Positions 30,985 through 44,478 are shown, counted from the stretch's first letter. The stretch: 64,000 nt of DNA from Fagopyrum homotropicum (GCA_033239125.1 BSWB01000008.1:10880001-10944000), one strand, 5' to 3'. Notes: generated by a model from the sequence alone, not told the origin. Translations and numbers: made by a program.

Positions 30985-31245
30985 AGATCATATGAGAACA
31001 TGCTTATCGTGTAATCATGAGAACAAATTCGTAATTATTATTAGTTTTGTTACGAAGGTGCCATATCGTTTAATGTATTATTCGTAGTTATTGTTGGTTG
31101 AATGGATTATTCCTAATTATTATTATTCGTAGTTATTATTAATTATGATATCTACTCTAAATCTCGACCCTTAATACTCACCATCCGACGGTCTAAGATT
31201 GTTCTCATGATTACACGATAAGCCTATTCTCATGGGAACCGCACC
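30982..31245. mobile_element. Small inverted-repeat element flanked by TA microsatellites
   Basis: 33-bp terminal inverted repeats (30994-31026 and 31199-31231, 31 of 33 matching; core GCTTATCGTGTAATCATGAG) bound about 170 bp of AT-rich non-coding DNA. TA microsatellites lie on both sides, as in the Micron family described in rice. There is no coding capacity. It inserted in LTR C. Confidence 0.75.
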
Positions 31246-33272
31246 ATATATATATATATAACATGAATGCCGAATGGAAGAGTCCCCCGTCCCCACCTAA
31301 TGAGTACGTGGACCTGGATGACCATATTTTCCGGATCTCTCTGTAACTGTCTATCTCTACAAAATCTACAATACGGAATAACCGTTAGCTAACAATCCAA
31401 ATATAAATAGAATAAAGATAGCACAAACACATCCAAGGTAACATAAACACTCATCATGCTGGCACACAATCCGGTTATTATCTGATAGCTTAAGTGATTC
31501 ACTCAATTCCATTTTAAAGTTGTGGCACGAGAAATCTAAGATTTCTCGCCTCCAATCCTTATCCAACTGGTGCGGGTCTAGCACACCTCCGCCGGTAGCA
31601 TCACCACAAACCAAGTATAGACTAGTCCCTAAAGAAACCCCTAGCGCCCTCGGGCTAACTGAGCAAACTGCCACCGCCCGTTACTCTTAGGCCAAATTTG
31701 TAGATCGGTCCATAATTAATAAGTACAACTATAAACACATCATTCAAACACCTCTATCATTATTTACACTCATATCCATAAGCTAGCTAAGTAAGCCCAA
31801 AGGACTTACCTGAATCAAAACTCGATTCCCGTTATCTCAACTCGGTCCGCAACTGTTGGGACTCAATTGCCTGTCATAAGGGCCAGTGGATCAAAATACA
31901 TCCCATATTCTTAGAAGTCTATAACTTCTAAGATGTACAATCCCTTCAAGAGAAATTACTAAAATGCCCTCCTAAGGAAAAATGACCATTTTACCCCTAG
32001 TCCCGAAACTCTCAAAAATCCTATAATATATGCCCCAAACATTTATTTGGGACTTAATTCCATAATCTAACACATAGGAGTTAGTTTAGGTAGAACTTAT
32101 AGATTACACATTTTTCTTAACTTTTAAAAAGGTCACTAAGGTCCAACTTTAGCCTATAATACGAGACTCAAATAAATTTATAAAAATTCTAAGAAAATTA
32201 CCACAAGTCTTCTATGATATGCATACAAATCATAATGTCAAAGATCTCCCAAAAAATACTCAGTCAAGAATCCTACGTAACTTCCCAAAGTTGGACCTTC
32301 ATAAATCTGAATCTAACTGTTGGATCAACCTCAACTTTTGATACATTACCCTATGCATGGCACTTTACAACATAATAACAATTGAACGGTGGATTATATT
32401 TCTAAGGTATCTAAACGTAAGTTCAAACATTACTTCACAACACAAAATCTTTCCAGTACTTAGAGAACTTCAGCAACATCCAGAAAACTACTTACAGCCT
32501 CGACTTTGAAAAATCATAACTACTAAACCTTTTAATAAAATCCTCTCAAATTTTGATATATTCTAGTATGTAATCCTAACTATACAGATCCAAAATTCAA
32601 GTCCAACAGAGGTCAATAACCTATCCAATCTATCTCACAAAACTGCATCACGAGCAATTTTTCTCAACACTTAGAATATTCAGCACACTTATAAAAACGG
32701 CGTGAGGAACCAACTTTAGGACACCATAACTCTCAAACCGTAGCTCGGATTACTCTCAACTTTTAGTATGATCTACTATGCAATAATAACTACAACATAT
32801 CCGAAATTCAGAAACAAAAGAGGAGTCTAACTTACCCAAATCTGGACTCCAAGTCGGCTGTTTGTCACCTTACAACCCGGAAAAATGCATCAGCTTTCAA
32901 GCCATCTTCTAGGGCTGCTATGAAAGGGTCTAGGATACAAATGAGGCTTTCATCAGCATATAAGTAGAGAGTGCAATGCAGAGAAGGGAGGGGAGGTGTT
33001 TACCGGACAATAGAGACTCGATGTGCTCCCGTGTACGGAAACAAAGATGAAGGTGGATCTAGTCCACAAAACAACACCAACGGCTGGGAAAGGCTGCACT
33101 GGCGGGACCTGAGCCCGCAACCGCGGCTCTTAACCTCTGCCCCTGCGGCCAGGACTCCAAGGCACTCCCTGCGGTCTTCCTCTGGCGCAGCTGCATCGAA
33201 ACCGCTGAGGTGTTGTGTGAACGCGGTGGTTGTCCCCGACTCGTGCTGAACTCGGACCTTCGTCTCAAAGGT

Positions 33273-35950
33273 ATCCGATCTAGGATATCACCCTTATACA
33301 TAGTTAATTCTTTCCTCACTCCTTCAAGGGAACTCACTCTAGAGTATTCCGTTAGGTAATGAATTCCGAAACTACTTGTCTGACAACATGTGACGAAGTC
33401 GTCATACTTCACTGAGCACCATAACATGGTACCACTCCTTCTCTATAACCTTTATATGCACATACTTTCCTTGTCTACCTTGTTGGGTGATACATTTGCT
33501 GTACAATATTTCCAGTCACTCTGCGTATCCGATCTCATGTTCCTTCCAAACGAGATGCATTTTACCAACTATCGTCATCTTAAACTCGACACGTCGTTGA
33601 ATGTACCATTGAGCTTCCTGCTCTGTGGGTTATGACCCACCACGCTTCCGTTGCGCTACCCTACTAGTTCTTTTGTCACCCATTAATCATAAAGACATTT
33701 TCTGTGAGTCCAAAGTGATTGATCACAAAACTCTTTCTCCTAATTACACCATAAGTCCTATCCGGATGAGGTACCAAGTATCTTCCTTACTTGCCTTACA
33801 GAAATAAGATAACGGTTGGAAGACAACCTCTTATGTTTACTTTCTGAATTCTTCTAACACGGACCCAAACTCTCTGACTCGACCGGAGTTTGATCTTAAC
33901 CAGCCAGTAAGTAATCTCTAACTCGATTCTCTTTATATCTTTAGTTCATCCAAGAAGATTGTTGTTGCCCACTTGAGGAAATCCTCCAAGGCATCGATAA
34001 AGCTACTTCATAAATCCACAATCGCAAATATCTCTTCTTAATGGCACATAGCTCATCAATACCAAACAACACTTACACGTCCTCCGTTGACATTGGTTAG
34101 TCTATAGTTGACTTATCTAAATATCCCGTACTCACTCTTCTCATACCTCTACTGCCATGAAATTCTTGTTAAGCATCAACTACTCGGTTAATCCTTTTAA
34201 CCTTCGTTAGTTCGTTCTATCTTCCACACTTCCATTTTCCTTAGGGCCAGCTCTCTTTCTCGAGTCAAATTGTGTCATTCACCTGACATCAATAGTATTT
34301 CCAGTCCTCAACGATAGATTGTAAGCGTCTTTGTAGTTCCGATGACTTTAATTACCTCCCACTTGCAGTCCCTTTACATGGAGCGTTTGTTTTGATGATC
34401 TATGTTTCGTTATAATTGGGTTTACCTTGGACTCTCGAGTCCACCAAGGTCATTCTCCCATGTTCCTTCATTAGTGTTGTTTTTAATATAGCTCTGTTGA
34501 ACTCTATTGACTCTGCTACCGGGCTTCTATCCTTTTGGTACCAGTGTCGTGATTTCTTTCAAAGTTCTTATATCTTCGAAGAAGACAAAACGTCTCCATG
34601 CTTGTGATGTCTACCTTTCACCCTTACACTAAATTGTAAGTCTCTATTCCGTGTTAATTGTAATCTGTCAAATTTCCCTTAACTAGGAGGTAGACAGTTG
34701 CTCACAACAATTCTCTTTATACCCTTAATGATTAAGGAGTCAAATCCGACCGTCAAAATCTTCTTCTTAAATTTAATTAGAGTTACTAACTTGAACTTAT
34801 TCAGTGTTACTAACACTCATTTTGATTTAATTTCACTATTGTTACAGTTGATCACTTGAAGGATTTCTCTAGATGTTGATAAAAGTCCTTTATAAATATG
34901 TGGTTATTCTTCTTATCTTCCACCCAGTCAACTAGTCACCCATACGTGTAAGTTCTCAGTTGTTACTAGCTAGTATAAAGTTGGTCTTCTACAAGATCAT
35001 AACCTTACTCTTCTTCTATTTCCTTCGATGTGGATATACTGAGTAGAAAGTTATCCACTAGGTTATTCATTTTATACACCTTTAGCTTCTTCTACAATCA
35101 ACACTTTTTTTCCTCTCTGTAAGATCACTTTACCCGAGTCTAGTTGTATTACCATATGCCATATGTGACTTATCAAATCTTCTTTGATAGCTTGTATATG
35201 CCTCTTTCGAGAACCCTTTAAACTAAATTTTCCATCCACTGGTGGTTTCTCTTGTATGGATCGTTGGACTTAAGTCCCGTCTTGAGTTATAGATCATGGT
35301 GGACACTTAAGTCTACCCTAATCATTCTCACTCACTCTTTCCTTTCGCTAGCATTGTATTGTAACATTTCCTTCAAGGACATCCCTTGTCTCAGTTACAG
35401 ACTTCCATTCCCTTTAATAATTGTGTCATGATTTCTTTCAAAATTTTTGTATCCTTGAAGAAGTCCACCATTCTCAATGGTTATGAATTTTACCTTTTGT
35501 CTTTTAATTCAATTTAAATGTCTGTCTTTGTGCTCCTTTAGTCCTTCCTATCTGTATCATACTCTATCTTCTATAGATTCTCGTGCCCATCCTTGCCTAT
35601 GGTGGTATCCACCTTGGTTGTACTGTCATTTCACCTGTCAAGTGTGGTTGTATACTACCTTGCTTGATTTGTATTCTCATATTGTCATCTTCGATTCGCG
35701 CTCCTATCTATTCTTACCAGCATCCTGGAATTTCATCTCTCATCTTCATACCGCTAAGTCTTTGGGACGTCTTTCTATCACCTCTATCTGAGTTGATTTA
35801 ATATTATTTCTCATCTGATTGTTTTTTTTGTTGTTGTTAAGAATCCTCTCGTAGTCTTCACGTTTTGTCCACTTGTTCTTCGGAAGATTGTAGGAATTGT
35901 CTGGGTGTTGTTCCCACTTGATCAGGATGTCGATTTAAGTTGTTAATAGT
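33273..35950 (-). mobile_element. Non-coding interior of element C
   Basis: 2.7 kb between LTR C and element B, continuing at 46638 (similar sequence style, GTAGTCTTCAC and GAATTGTC/GGAGTTGTC motifs on both sides). I find no gag, protease, RT, RNase H or integrase motif and no long ORF on either strand, so this may be a non-autonomous derivative or very decayed. It ends with ATAGT (35946-35950), the target duplication of B. Confidence 0.5.
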
Positions 35951-37876
35951 TGTAACACCCCGATTCCGCGGGACTCGGGATGCCACATTGAGCTAGGATC
36001 TCACTATGGATCCTGACCCTAGCCTGACAACAAGTTCACTTGACCTTACAACATGGCACTTATAGATATAAAACAAATACATAAAACTGTATAAACTGTA
36101 CATCCAAAAGGTAAGACAACATAGCCGAGTATATAAACCAACACCCTCACAAAGGAGGTAACAAAAGATCATCCTCACGTAGGAGGGAAAAGGTAAACAA
36201 ACCCAAAAGCCCATAACAACCTATGTACGAGACGTCCTCGGCCTGCCACTCTGCTAGATCACCCAGCAGCATGCCTATCCTGTGGGGCATCTACAACATG
36301 GTAATAAACCATTAGCTATCCATACACATATATAAGTAATGCATAAGCACAATCACAAGTAAGGAAAGATAAACACATCAGCATGCTTTCACACATTTAC
36401 CCATTTTATCATCTCAATATACTGGTCATTCATTCGAATCGTATATATAAATGTATATGAAACTATATGACACGAGGAACGATACATCCTTGTCTCTGAG
36501 CCTGCTAGCCAGCTGCACAAGTATCGGTCACACAATCCGTGTACCCTGTGGGAGTGGATTGTGCCCATCTTGTAAAGTCAGTCTGGCCTGACATCAAAGA
36601 ACCTCCCAGACTCCACGACGGGATGAAAAGGAAAGGTTATCATATCCACACATACGGGGAAATCAATATAACATAGGTCGGTATAACGATATCTCATGCT
36701 ATCATAGCAAACATACAAATCATACACCACTCATGCAAACACCCAATATAAGGATGACAGCTAAGTAAGTCATATGGACTTACCTCAACCTCGACCACAA
36801 CTCAACCATGATCAACACAGCCTATAAACAGGCATAAAGAGATATATCAATCTCCTAACAACACAAGGGTCACACCTAGACCCAAAGGGATCCATAGGAT
36901 CTCCTCAACCTAAACTCACAACCTAATGAGCCTCAAAAGCCATACAAGGCATAAATCGATCATAACCTCAACAAAACACATCTTCACACCTCTAGCATGA
37001 TCCTATACTCTCACACTAGGAAAGGAGGGAACAAAGGCATCCTAAGAAAAGCCTAGAAGCAACACACCTGCAGAACCAAGTGAAACACCAAGCTAGTGCA
37101 GGTGGCACAGGGGCGGCTCACTAGTGGCGTAGGGGCGACTCACTGGTGGCGCAGGGGCGGCTCACTGGTGGCGCAGGGGCGGCTCAAGGCAGGTGTTGGG
37201 GTAGCTGGTGTGCAGAAGACATCCCTTCAACTCCTTCATCACTCCTTTCGATTCCTTCACTTGTTCTTCATCCAACACACATATATATAGAAACATACAT
37301 ATATACACATCAACATAAGCCAATTAAGGCTGGAACAAGATCCAAACCTAAGGAACTTAGCTAAGCTAAGAGAAAGAGAGGGAAAGAAGAAGAAAGGAAG
37401 AAAGGAAGAAGAAAAGCCATAGAACTCACCAAGCTGAGCTCTCCAAAAGATCAGCACCAAACCAAAACAACCTCAAGCTGGCTCCACAAGGCACAAAAAC
37501 CTCATCAACATCAAAGCCAAGCAAAACTAGGCAAGATCTCTCACAAACTAACAAAACTCAAGAAAAGATCAACAAAGGTGATCCAATGGAGAAGAGAGAA
37601 GAAGATGTACGTATGGAGAGAAAGATGGAGCTGAGAATGGTAAACCCTCATCAAAGGGAGAAGATGAAGTATATAAAGGAGGTAAAAAGGATAAAGCACG
37701 GGTCAAAGGGTCAAAGAAGACGGATGCAGCACACAGAGCCGCGGGGGCGGCCTCTGTGAGCCGTAGGGCGGCCCAAGGAACCCGCAGGGGCGGATCCAGG
37801 GTCATGCAGGGGGGGAATAGGCTGAATCTAGGTCCTCAGCTCACCCTCTCAACAACTCAACAACTAGGCTCTTACA
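35951..37876 (-). repeat. 3' LTR of element B
   Basis: 1926 bp. It carries four 22-bp tandem units (core GGCGCAGGGGCGGCTCACTG) at 37102-37189, where the 5' LTR has only two. Confidence 0.92.
37102..37189 (+). repeat. 22-bp GC-rich tandem repeat, 4 copies
   Basis: Units at 37102, 37124, 37146 and 37168 with few mismatches. The matching site in the other LTR of the same element (45898-45941) has two units, so the copy number changed after insertion or during reverse transcription. Confidence 0.92.
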
Positions 37877-37893
37877 TTTCACCCCCCTAAAAA
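37877..37893 (-). promoter_or_regulatory. Polypurine tract of element B
   Basis: On the minus strand TTTTTAGGGGGGTGAAA precedes the LTR start TGTAAGAGCC, with the GGGACGAAACTTA block upstream, as in elements H and at 48269. Confidence 0.8.
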
Positions 37894-38473
37894 TAAGTTT
37901 CGTCCCAAAACTTGCAAGATCCCAAAACCTCTCGGACCCACAAGACGAGGTATGACTCTCTCGCTCTATCGCAGGTATCACATCTCCGCTCAAAAGGTCA
38001 GAACCTATACAAATCTATAACCTCAAACACCACCATGGAGGAATCATCAACTCCATAAAACAGGGCCATAACGCTACCCAAAGGAGTAGAGGAATCACAT
38101 CTCTCGCCATATCACATCACAAGGCATAGAGGAAGCACATCTCTAGCCAAAACATAAACATATACATCGCATGGAGGAATCAAATCTCCACTGAAACTAT
38201 GTCTATCAAGGTAGCATGGAGGAAAGAGCCATCTCCAACTGAATCCTAATCAACTCATATAGCCTGGAGGAAAGAACCATCTCCAGCTATAAACATGTAT
38301 CATACTCAAATAGCATGGAAGGAATAATCATCTCCAACTATAACATACAACATGCTAGCATAGCAAGATCTAATAAGATCAGAAAGCACATCATAACTAG
38401 CATGGAGTAGACACATCAAGGCATGTAAGTACATAAGCACATAATCACATACTCACCAAGATAGCACTAAGAT

Positions 38474-41400
38474 CTACTCCTCGACCCTAGGTGCATCTAC
38501 CTCGGCATAAAACTCTGAATAGTTCCTCTGGATACTATACTCAGTCTCCCATGTAGCCTCCTCAGGTCCACGTCTCGACCATTGTATCCTCATCATAGGA
38601 ATATCCTTCGAACGCAATCGTCTCACATCTCATTCTAGGACTGTAATAGGATGCTTAGCAAAGGTATGTTTTGGATGTACCACCAAATCATCATAACTCA
38701 CAATGTGCCTCGGATCTCACATGTACTCTCTCAGCTGAGACACATGAAACACAGGGTGAACACCCTCTAACCTCGGAGACAAAGCTAATATGTAGGCTGC
38801 CCTGCCAACTCTATCCAGTATCTCAAAAGGACCGACATATCGGGGACTCATCTTCCCCTTTATGCCAAAAATGTCTAACGCCACGCGTCGGAGATACTCT
38901 CAACCAGACATGAGCTCCTACCCAAAACTCTAGAGGCCGACGCCTCTTGTCTGCATATGACTTCTAGCGACTCTGTGCAACCAGCATCCTCTCTAATCAG
39001 CGCTACTCAAGCCATATCATCCTGAATTTGCTATGGCGCTATCCCACTGATACTACTAGGCTCGTCCCAACATAAAGGTGTACGGCACCTACGTCCATAA
39101 AATGCCTCATAAGGAGCCATCCCAATAGATGCATGCCAGCTGTTGTTGTATGAGAACTCAACGAGTGGGAGGTAATCAGACCATCCCTGTCCCCAATCCA
39201 ACACACAGGCTCGCAGCATATCCTCCAGGATCTGGATGGTCCTCTCAAACTGACCATCGATCCGGGGGTGAAACGCAGTCGTGAAGTGTAGACTCGTCTC
39301 CAAAGCAATCTGAATCTGCTGCCAAAACCTCGAGGTAAACCGTCCATCTCGATCAGAGACGATCGTCCTTGGTACACCATGGAGTCTCACTATCTGTCTA
39401 TTGTACTCCTCAACCAATCTACTAACTAGCCACGTCTCTCTAATAGGAATGAAACGTGCCGTCTTCGTCAATCTATCAATCACAACCCAGATAGCATCAA
39501 AACTTCTACTAGGCCTGAAACCGGTCACAAAGTCCATGGAGACGTCCTCCCACTTCCACTACGGTACTGACAATGGATGGAGCTCACCTCCAGGTCTGCA
39601 ATGCTCGATCTTGACCTACTGACAGGTCGCAGACTGAGCCACAAATCGGGCTACATCGGGCTTCAGCCCTCCCCACCAATATGAACGTCTCACATCATGG
39701 TACATCTTACTCGTACCTGGATATACAGAGTAAGGTGTACAGTGAGCCTCCTATAGAATCCTCTGTCTCAACTCTACATCAGCAGGAACACATATGCGGT
39801 CATGTCGTCTCATCACTCCATCTTCCCCAATGGAAAACTGTGGTGCCTCTCCACGAGACATCCTCTCTTTGATCCTCATCAAAGTCGGGCAGGTCCCCTG
39901 CTTCTGTTGGATCTCATCCAGCAGATCAGGTAAAACCTCTAAAGCACATAATTGGGCATCCTCATAAGGGAACTGGGTGTGCAACTCTAGCCAAGCTAGA
40001 TCTCTCTGAAGTTGAGACTGAACTGACAATCTAGCAATCGCCTTCTCTCGAGGCGTCTTCTTGCTCAAGGAGTCAGCTACAACATTTGCCTTTCCAGAAT
40101 TATACAAAATCTCAAGGTCAAAGTCCTTGATCAACTCAAGCCATCGACGTTGGCGGTTATTCAACTCCCGTTGCGTGAAAATGTACTTCAGAATCTTATG
40201 GTATGTGAAGCTCTGACATTTAGCACCAAACAGGTAATGTCTCCAGATCATCAAAGCATGAACTACCGCTGCCAACTCCAGATCATGAGTTGGGTAGTTC
40301 TCCTCATACGTCTTCAGTTGTCTAGACGCATAAGCAATCACTCTGCCTCTTTGCATCAACATACATCCCAAGCCTAGCTTGGATACATCAATGTAGACCA
40401 CAAAATCATCAAAACCCGCTGGCTGTGCCAAGACATGAGTAGAAGTTAAACGCCTCTTCAACTCCTTAAAACTCTGGGCACACTGGTCGGTCCACACAAA
40501 CCTGGTGGTCTTCCTCAAAAGACTCGTTAGTGGACGGGAAATCATAGAAAAGCCCTCCACAAAGCGTCTGTAATAACCGGCTAGGCCAAGAAAGCTACGC
40601 ACTTCCTTGACGTTCGTCGGTGTCATCCATGCAGCAACAGACCAATCTTCTCCGGATCAACCATAATCCGGTCGACGGAGACGATATGCCCAAGGAAAGC
40701 AACCTCATACATCCAAAACTCGCACTTAGAGAGCTTGGCATACAACTCTCTATCCCTCAAAATCTGCAAAACCGTCCTCAGATGCCCAACATTCTCCTCT
40801 CTGATACGAGAGTATACCAGTATGTCGTCAATAAAGACCACCACAAACTGATCAAGGAAGTCGATGAATATACTATTCATCAACTCCATAAAGATTGTTG
40901 TGGCATTTGTCAGCCCGAATGGCATCACTACAAACTCGTAGTGTCCAAAACGGGTACGAAATATCGTCCTGTGTACATCCTGTTCTCTCACCCTCAGCTG
41001 GTGATATCCTGAGCGCGAGTCAATTCGGGAGAAAACTATAGCTCCTTGAAGCTGATCAAGTAGATCATCAATACGAGGCAATGGATACATGTTCTTGATG
41101 GTCACCTTGTTCAGCTCTCTATAACCAATGCGTAACCTCAAAGATCCGTCCTTCTTCCGCACGATGAGGACAGGTGCACCCCATGGTGAAACGTTAGGGA
41201 GTATGAATCCCTTCTCAGCCAACTCCTCGAGTTGCTTCTTCACCTCCAACATCTCGACATGTGTCATACGGTATGGGGCCTTCAAGATGGGTCTCGTGCC
41301 AGGCTCTAACTCTATGCTGAAATCCACACTCCTCTGAGGCGGCAAGCTCGATAGCTCAGCAAATACGTCTGCACACTCATAGACCACTGGAATGTCCTCC

Positions 41401-43141
41401 AAAGTTGGACTCTCTCCATCGTTCATGGCGTAGCACCAGAAGGCATCACATCCCTGTGCAACCAATCTAGCTGCTCGTACAGTGCTGATGACCGAACCTG
41501 TCTTCCCAAGGTCCCAACCTCGGAAGACCTCAATCTGTCCAACCTCGGTAGAGACTGTAACAGTCCGTCTACCAACATCTAAAACCGCACGGTGTCTACG
41601 CATCCAATCCATACCTAATATGACTTCTTCATGCATCAATGGCATGACTATGAAGTCAACAAGTAAAACACGAGTCCCTAAACGAAGGGGACAACTATGT
41701 ATCTCACGGGTACCTCTGACCCGACTGCCATCAGGTAACCCTATAGTAAAGGGTATCTCCTCTATGGTAGCTAAACTCAGACGCTCAACACATGTATAAG
41801 AAATAAATGAATGCGTAGCACCAGTATCAAACAAAACTCTCACACGTAAACCATGAAGCATAATGGTACATACAGCAGCCGGTGCAGGTGGATCCTCTGC
41901 ACTCCTCAACTCAAAAGCTCGCCCTTGGGCTCCTTTGGCATCACTAGTACCAACATCTCTACCTCTGCCTCTACTCGGTCCTGGAGCAGAACCCTGAGTA
42001 GATGGCAGGGGAAGAACCCTGCTGAGATGCAACTCCACCCTGCCTATAGAAGGCAGCTTTGTGGCCTAGTCTACCACAAGTAAAGCAAGTCACAACTGGT
42101 CTGGGACAATTAGGCCTCAGATGGCCAGGGTCACCACAGTTGTAACACTATCGTCCCTTATTTGCAATCGGTACAAACGAGGGGTAACTCTGCCGTCTCT
42201 AGTCTCGTCTAGAACCAGAAGGTCCTCCAACTCCACTGGTTTGCCTAGTGCGCTGCCTCTTCTCAGACCGTCCGGTCTGAGAAGCTCTCCTTTGACTGGC
42301 TCGCTCCCTCTCGTAAGCAGAAGCCCAATCCTAGTAGTCAACTAGGTCTCGTAGTGGAATCCCTCCATGTATGAACGTGTGCTCTCCCTCAAACGATGAG
42401 AGAACAGATACACATGCTGGTCCTTAGATGGTGCAGCTGGACCCAACAAAGCTAACTCGGTTTGGAAGCGGCGGATGGAGTCTGCATTAGATACGTCCTC
42501 AAAGTTGGCTTCCACAAAATCCTGCAGCTTCTCCCTCCTCAGTGAGACAGGGCAAAACTGCTCCCTAATCATGCTCCTCATGTGATCATAACCGGTGGCT
42601 CTGGTCCGTACAGTCCTCCACCACTAGTGTACAAGGTCACGGAATAGAGACTGCACCAACTCTATCTATCTGTCCTCAGGGCACCTGATAGACTCTAAAG
42701 TTGAGTCTACATGCCCAATCCACACCTCAGTCTGTAAGCCAATCTCTCCTGAGAAATGTGGCACTCCCTGCTGGTGAAATGCCTTCAACCAGGCATCTAG
42801 TTGAGGCCCTCTAGTCTCTCAAAAGATCCCTCGTGAACTGAGGGATTTGGGGGCCGTCTGCCAGCCCTGATATCCTCCTCAAAACGTCGGAGGTACTCTT
42901 TGAACTCCGGTCCTTCCATGGAGACACGTTCAGCGTTATCAGATTGAGCTCGATGTGAGTGATGTCTCATAAATCCACCACTCCTCGTCTCTGGGACGAC
43001 GCTCTCTACAACCTCCTCATGTATCTCCTCCACCACTAGTGGATCAGCAACAGGAACTGGTCCCTCACCTACCACACCCGGAGGACGGGGTGGTCTACCT
43101 CAACCTCTGCCTACAGCGGCAGTAGCTCTAGTTCGAGTCAT
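38474..43141 (-). pseudogene. gag-pol: Gag-pol-chromodomain polyprotein of element B, disrupted
   Basis: On the minus strand it starts at 43141 (MTRTRATAAVGRG, then a stop). The Gag core is near 42345-42650, with TAG for CAG at 42624-42626. Two zinc knuckles follow at about 42070-42150 (CYNCGDPGHLRPNC; CFTCGRLGHKAAFY, last Cys lost). Next are the protease (LFDTGATHSF, 41820-41840), RT (PWGAPVLIVRKKDGSLRLR, VMPFGLTNAT, FIDDILVYS) and a frameshift near 40650. RNase H has YSDAS changed to YIDVS, then HDLELAA and KANVVADSLSKK. The integrase core is at 39031-39537 (MDFVTGF, VSDRDGRF, with DGQFERT replacing DGQSERT). The chromodomain is at about 38480-38650 (SKDIPMMRIQWSRRGPEEATW), with TGA for TGG at 38630-38632. 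Final stop at 38474-38476. Chromodomains of this family bind methylated histone H3, which biases integration to heterochromatin (family knowledge). The element is not functional. Confidence 0.9.
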
Positions 43142-43181
43142 CTGCGGGGTATGCACACCTAACGTATAAGGCTCTATATAG

Positions 43182-43184
<3 letters not shown>
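43142..43184 (-). other. Leader of element B, gag-proximal part
   Basis: A short untranslated leader with GGCCTATATAGAG before the TA microsatellite. The remainder lies at 44501-44712. Confidence 0.6.

Positions 43185-43237
<53 letters not shown>
43185..43237. repeat. (AT)n microsatellite, left flank of foldback element
   Basis: About 53 bp of pure AT repeat. The right flank of the same element has an AT repeat of about 22 bp (44479-44500). Confidence 0.97.
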
Positions 43238-43241
<4 letters not shown>

Positions 43242-44478
43242 CCGGTTCCGGTGAGGAGAACCCTTGCAGATAGGAATAAGGAGAGACGGGGTGGTGACAT
43301 GTGGCATGCCACATTTTTTTTCTTCAGATTTTCTTTTTGTAAATAAAAACTGATGTTCATATTTTTCTAAGTATGTGTTCATTTTTAAAAGAGTCATTGT
43401 TCATATTTTTCTAAGTATGTGTTCATTTTTAAAAGAGTCATTGTTCATATTTTATCAATAAATATTCATTTTTTCTCAACACTAACGGTTCATTTTTTAA
43501 CAGTAATTGTTCATTTTTTTATTTTTTTTAAAACATTTTTTCAGATTTTTTTTGAAAAGTATGTTATTGTTTCAAATCGTGTTAGTAAAATATGATGTTC
43601 ATTTTTGTACGAGTATGTATTCATTTTTTTTACAATTATGATGTTTATAATATGATGTTCATTTTTTTTGAAAATTATACTTTTTCTTAAAATCGTGTTT
43701 ATAATATTCAAGGATCGATTACATAAGAAATTGTGACATCAAAGAAAATATAAGACGATTTTGGTTTTGTTTCTTCAAATTTCTACTCTCATTGTTTAAA
43801 TTTTCATTCTTAAGGTTTAGGTGTCATTATGATTGATGTTTGTGTTCGAAATCAAATTTGTTTCAATAATTTTGTGTTTGATAAGTTTGATTGAGAAAAT
43901 ACATGTATATACATATGTTGAGTTGGTCTAATAGCTCCAATTGAATAATCTATATGCTCCTTTTAGTGTGCACGAAAACTATTCGACAAAATGCCTTACA
44001 GAAAAATAGTTTATAATATTTACAGAACAATAACATAAAAAGTATGAACACTAACAAATAAAAACATGAAAAATAACGTATAAAAGTATGAACACCGATG
44101 AGCTATCTACAAATTTGACACATACATAACATATTATGATCATCTTTTAACGTTTTGTGATGAGTTTTTTATTTTTTATGGTTATATACTGTAAATGAAC
44201 ATCTATGCATTATAAAATGAACACAAAAGAATAAATGGACATGACACTTTGATGATTAAAAATATTATGAACACCGTTGTATAAAAACATGAACAATAAC
44301 ATATAAAAGTATGAACACCGATGACTATTTTGAACGTAAGGATATTTTTCCATATTTTAAGTCAATTTACAAAAATGTCATTAATGATGAGCGTGTGAGA
44401 GCCCTTGATTTGAATCCATCTAATGGCTTACAGCCCTCCTAATTCCTATCTACAAGCTCTCTCCTCACTTGAACTAAA
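43238..44478. mobile_element. 1.24-kb TA-microsatellite-flanked foldback element
   Basis: 37-bp terminal inverted repeats (43245-43281 and 44438-44474, 30 of 37 matching; shared GTGAGGAGA and AGATAGGAAT) lie between AT microsatellites. The left half is rich in TGTTCATTTTT and the right half in the inverse ATGAACA, so most of the element could fold back. It contains two perfect 44-bp tandem copies (43355-43398, 43399-43442). No coding capacity. The ends resemble those of the smaller element at 30982-31245 only in being TA-flanked and in GAGAAC motifs. It inserted in the leader of B. Confidence 0.75.

Larger units (their letters stand above)
30725..33272 (-). mobile_element. Tekay-like LTR of element C, minus strand, 5' part lost
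   Basis: Starts (minus-strand LTR end) TGTAACACCCCG at 30725. It contains the GTTAGCTAACGG block in reverse (31379) and aligns with 47188-47735 over about 550 bp at its right side (AATGCATCA, GAGAAGGGAGGGGAGGTG, AAAGGCTGCACTGG). After 33272 it departs from that copy without passing through an LTR start, so the LTR beginning is deleted. It is interrupted by a TA-flanked MITE at 30982-31245. Confidence 0.75.

Noticed and set aside
30576..30986. 136-residue ORF ending in Tyr-Ile and Arg-Glu repeats
   Set aside because: Its C-terminus is a translation of the (TA)n-(GA)n microsatellite and it crosses an LTR boundary at 30725.
35477..35791. 104-residue ORF
   Set aside because: Low-complexity Ser/Leu/Tyr-rich translation in the non-coding interior of element C, no motif.
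37102..37189. CRISPR-like array (four 22-bp units)
   Set aside because: Units are directly adjacent without spacers and lie in a plant LTR; it is a simple tandem repeat.
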